Source: Ferruginibacter sp.
GTDB lineage: Bacteria > Bacteroidota > Bacteroidia > Chitinophagales > Chitinophagaceae
Length of the DNA stretch: 64,000 bases
Assembly: GCA_028288705.1 (NCBI GenBank)
Contig: JAQBNH010000008.1
Location: forward strand, 186,001 to 250,000
Direction of reading: 5' to 3'
Position 1 is the stretch's first letter; every line of letters starts with the position of its first letter. Of the stretch, positions 62,877 to 64,000 are shown in pieces. The position numbers and the translations under genes were made by a program. The notes under the pieces are model-generated. The model worked only from the letters and a program-made list of their open reading frames with translations. It did not search any database and was not told the DNA's origin.

Positions 62877-63359
62877 CTATAATCTTTGCATGTGTAAAAC
62901 CTTGGCATCGGTACTTCCCCAGGGAGCTAGTTCCATCACAGGAAAAGCTTTCTTGGTAAACCGCCATTCGCGGTTAATAAAGGTAAAACCAGCAGGAATT
63001 GAAGGCTGGGTAATATTGATGACCAGTTTGCCATAATCATCATTGCTGGTCCAGGTGCCGGTATACGTAACGCCGTTTTTCGCCGCTGTCATCGGCCCAT
63101 CGAAATAAGTATTTTTCATGAGGCGGAAAACATAGCCATTGTACTGAGCCGTGAGATCAGTTCCGTTATCATTGGCATTGCTCACGATGAAATCACGGTT
63201 TAAAACATTCTGTTCAAAATACTGCTGGAGAAGATTTTCGGTTGCCTGGTTGCTCCCGGTTTTACTACAACCACCTGCAAAAAGCATGACAGCCGCTAAT
63301 AGCGTTGCAATCACAAAGCGCCATTTAAAAAAAATGCGGTCGAAGCGTTTGTTATCCAT
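62877..63359 (-). CDS. predicted lipoprotein of unknown function
   Basis: 160 residues. Start at 63359 gives a basic N-terminus, a hydrophobic segment (FVIATLLAAVMLFAGG) and a lipobox cysteine in FAGGCSKTG. The mature part has a few short strands (YNGYVFRLMKN, GTWTSNDDYGKLVINI) but no family I recognise. The ATG overlaps the stop of the carboxypeptidase gene by eight bases, so expression is coupled to it. An upstream ATG at 63392 is possible but would put extra residues before the signal. Confidence 0.75.
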   Translation of the reverse strand: MDNKRFDRIFFKWRFVIATLLAAVMLFAGGCSKTGSNQATENLLQQYFEQNVLNRDFIVSNANDNGTDLTAQYNGYVFRLMKNTYFDGPMTAAKNGVTYTGTWTSNDDYGKLVINITQPSIPAGFTFINREWRFTKKAFPVMELAPWGSTDAKVLHMQRL

Positions 63360-64000
63360 AGATATTCCCGTATTTATTTCTTGCATAATCAATAAAGTAT
63401 TGACTGTTCAGTGTTTCTCCCGTGGCCATCTTACAAAGCTCGGAGGAATTGTAATAACGCCCGTGGCGATAAATTTGTTGTTGCAACCAGTTCCACGCTT
63501 TTATGCTGTTACCGTAGGCGATCTCTCTCTCCAAAGAGGGCTGTTCTTTCAAAATAGCTGCATAGAGTTGCGCAGCATATAAACTTCCGATGCTATAAGT
63601 TGCGAAATAGCCAAAACTACCATGGCACCAATGGATATCCTGCAGGCAACCACGTTTGTCGTCAGGTACGGTTACCCCTAAATAATTTTTATAAGATTCA
63701 TTCCAGATCGCCGGGATATCTTTCGCTGTAATGCTGCCTTCGATCAGCTGTTTCTCAATTTCGTAGCGGATCATCACATGAAAATGATAGGTAATCTCAT
63801 CGGCCTCTGTCCGGATCAGTGATGGCTGAACTTTATTGATGCCTGCATAAAATTGTTGCAGTGAAACGCCACCGAGTTGTTCCGGAAACAGTTGTTGTAA
63901 TTCAGGGTAATGGCTGGTCCAAAACGGCAGGCCTCGCCCGATACAATTTTCCCACAACCGGCTCTGGCTTTCATGAATACTCAGGCTGCAATATTCGCCT
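63352..64000 (-). CDS. M32 family carboxypeptidase (Taq type), C-terminal part (cut by window edge)
   Basis: The visible 215 codons enter from the right edge without a start. Near the edge is SLSIHESQSRLWENCIGRGLPFW, containing the HESQSR motif that follows the HExxH zinc site in thermostable M32 carboxypeptidases. GTLxxxYAAQL-like helices follow (SIGSLYAAQLYAAIL) and the C-terminal KYGNIYG. The HExxH itself must lie beyond the window. Removes C-terminal amino acids from peptides; cytoplasmic in known members. Confidence 0.9.
   Translation of the reverse strand, partial: GEYCSLSIHESQSRLWENCIGRGLPFWTSHYPELQQLFPEQLGGVSLQQFYAGINKVQPSLIRTEADEITYHFHVMIRYEIEKQLIEGSITAKDIPAIWNESYKNYLGVTVPDDKRGCLQDIHWCHGSFGYFATYSIGSLYAAQLYAAILKEQPSLEREIAYGNSIKAWNWLQQQIYRHGRYYNSSELCKMATGETLNSQYFIDYARNKYGNIYG

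Noticed and set aside
1-64000. Insertion sequence, prophage, integrase or attachment site
   Set aside because: No transposase, integrase, phage structural gene, terminal inverted repeat or target duplication was seen on either strand.
1-64000. tRNA, rRNA or known riboswitch
   Set aside because: No cloverleaf with CCA end, no rRNA-like conserved stretch and no recognisable riboswitch core in the intergenic regions I read.

Overview
The window comes from a Gram-negative Bacteroidota, most likely the Chitinophagaceae or a close relative. The evidence is type IX secretion (T9SS) substrates with gliding-type C-terminal domains, a PorP/SprF protein, a Kdo transferase, futalosine-pathway menaquinone genes, and about ten promoters with the Bacteroidota -7 element TAnnTTTG (three with a TTG exactly 19 bases upstream). 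Base composition looks fairly even. I see no rRNA, tRNA, CRISPR, prophage or insertion sequence. The genus is not established.

Left end (1-6630, minus strand): a nucleotide-sugar operon reading degT aminotransferase, ugd, uxs, a WbpO-type dehydrogenase, a WbpP-type epimerase, rmlC and a cut-off rmlD. It supplies UDP-glucuronate, UDP-xylose, probably UDP-HexNAc uronate, and dTDP-rhamnose for surface polysaccharide. 6.7-9.5 kb holds Kdo transferase (waaA), a conserved protein of unknown function and thymidine kinase. 9.5-17.9 kb is about heme and cytochromes: an ABC importer (hmuTUV-like) with a TonB-dependent receptor on the minus strand, then ccmB, ccmC and a CcmD-like gene on the plus strand, with a YpfJ-type metallopeptidase between them on the opposite strand.

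17.9-30.3 kb is mixed metabolism: glutamate dehydrogenase, a lone PD-(D/E)XK nuclease-like domain, AMP nucleosidase, a fused Dpp-type ATPase, a 1229-residue TraB/GumN protein, queA, aspartate kinase and a malate/lactate-type dehydrogenase. 30.3-33.4 kb is signalling: a membrane protein, histidine kinase and response regulator operon, plus a divergent second response regulator. 33.4-39.6 kb holds a class IV aminotransferase, photolyase, mqnB-mqnD, two tandem pterin synthases, folE and fabD.

39.6-49.8 kb carries a large T9SS type B substrate, malate dehydrogenase, two small exported proteins, an EF-P with an unusual tip loop, accB-accC and a fused two-component 2-oxoacid dehydrogenase E1. 49.8-56.6 kb is housekeeping: lolD-like ATPase, DUF2795 protein, fabI, recN, dnaJ, grpE and a peroxiredoxin, together with a tiny protein that is almost only a T9SS sorting domain. 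The right end (56.8-64 kb) has a 1599-residue PKD-repeat T9SS substrate followed by its likely PorP/SprF partner, then a lipoprotein coupled to the cut-off end of an M32 carboxypeptidase.

No single stretch reads as a clearly new multi-gene system. The best leads are the EF-P tip loop, the tandem CX5HGH pterin synthases beside folE, the multidomain TraB/GumN protein, the sorting-domain-only protein, and the hairpin plus short reading frame after queA.
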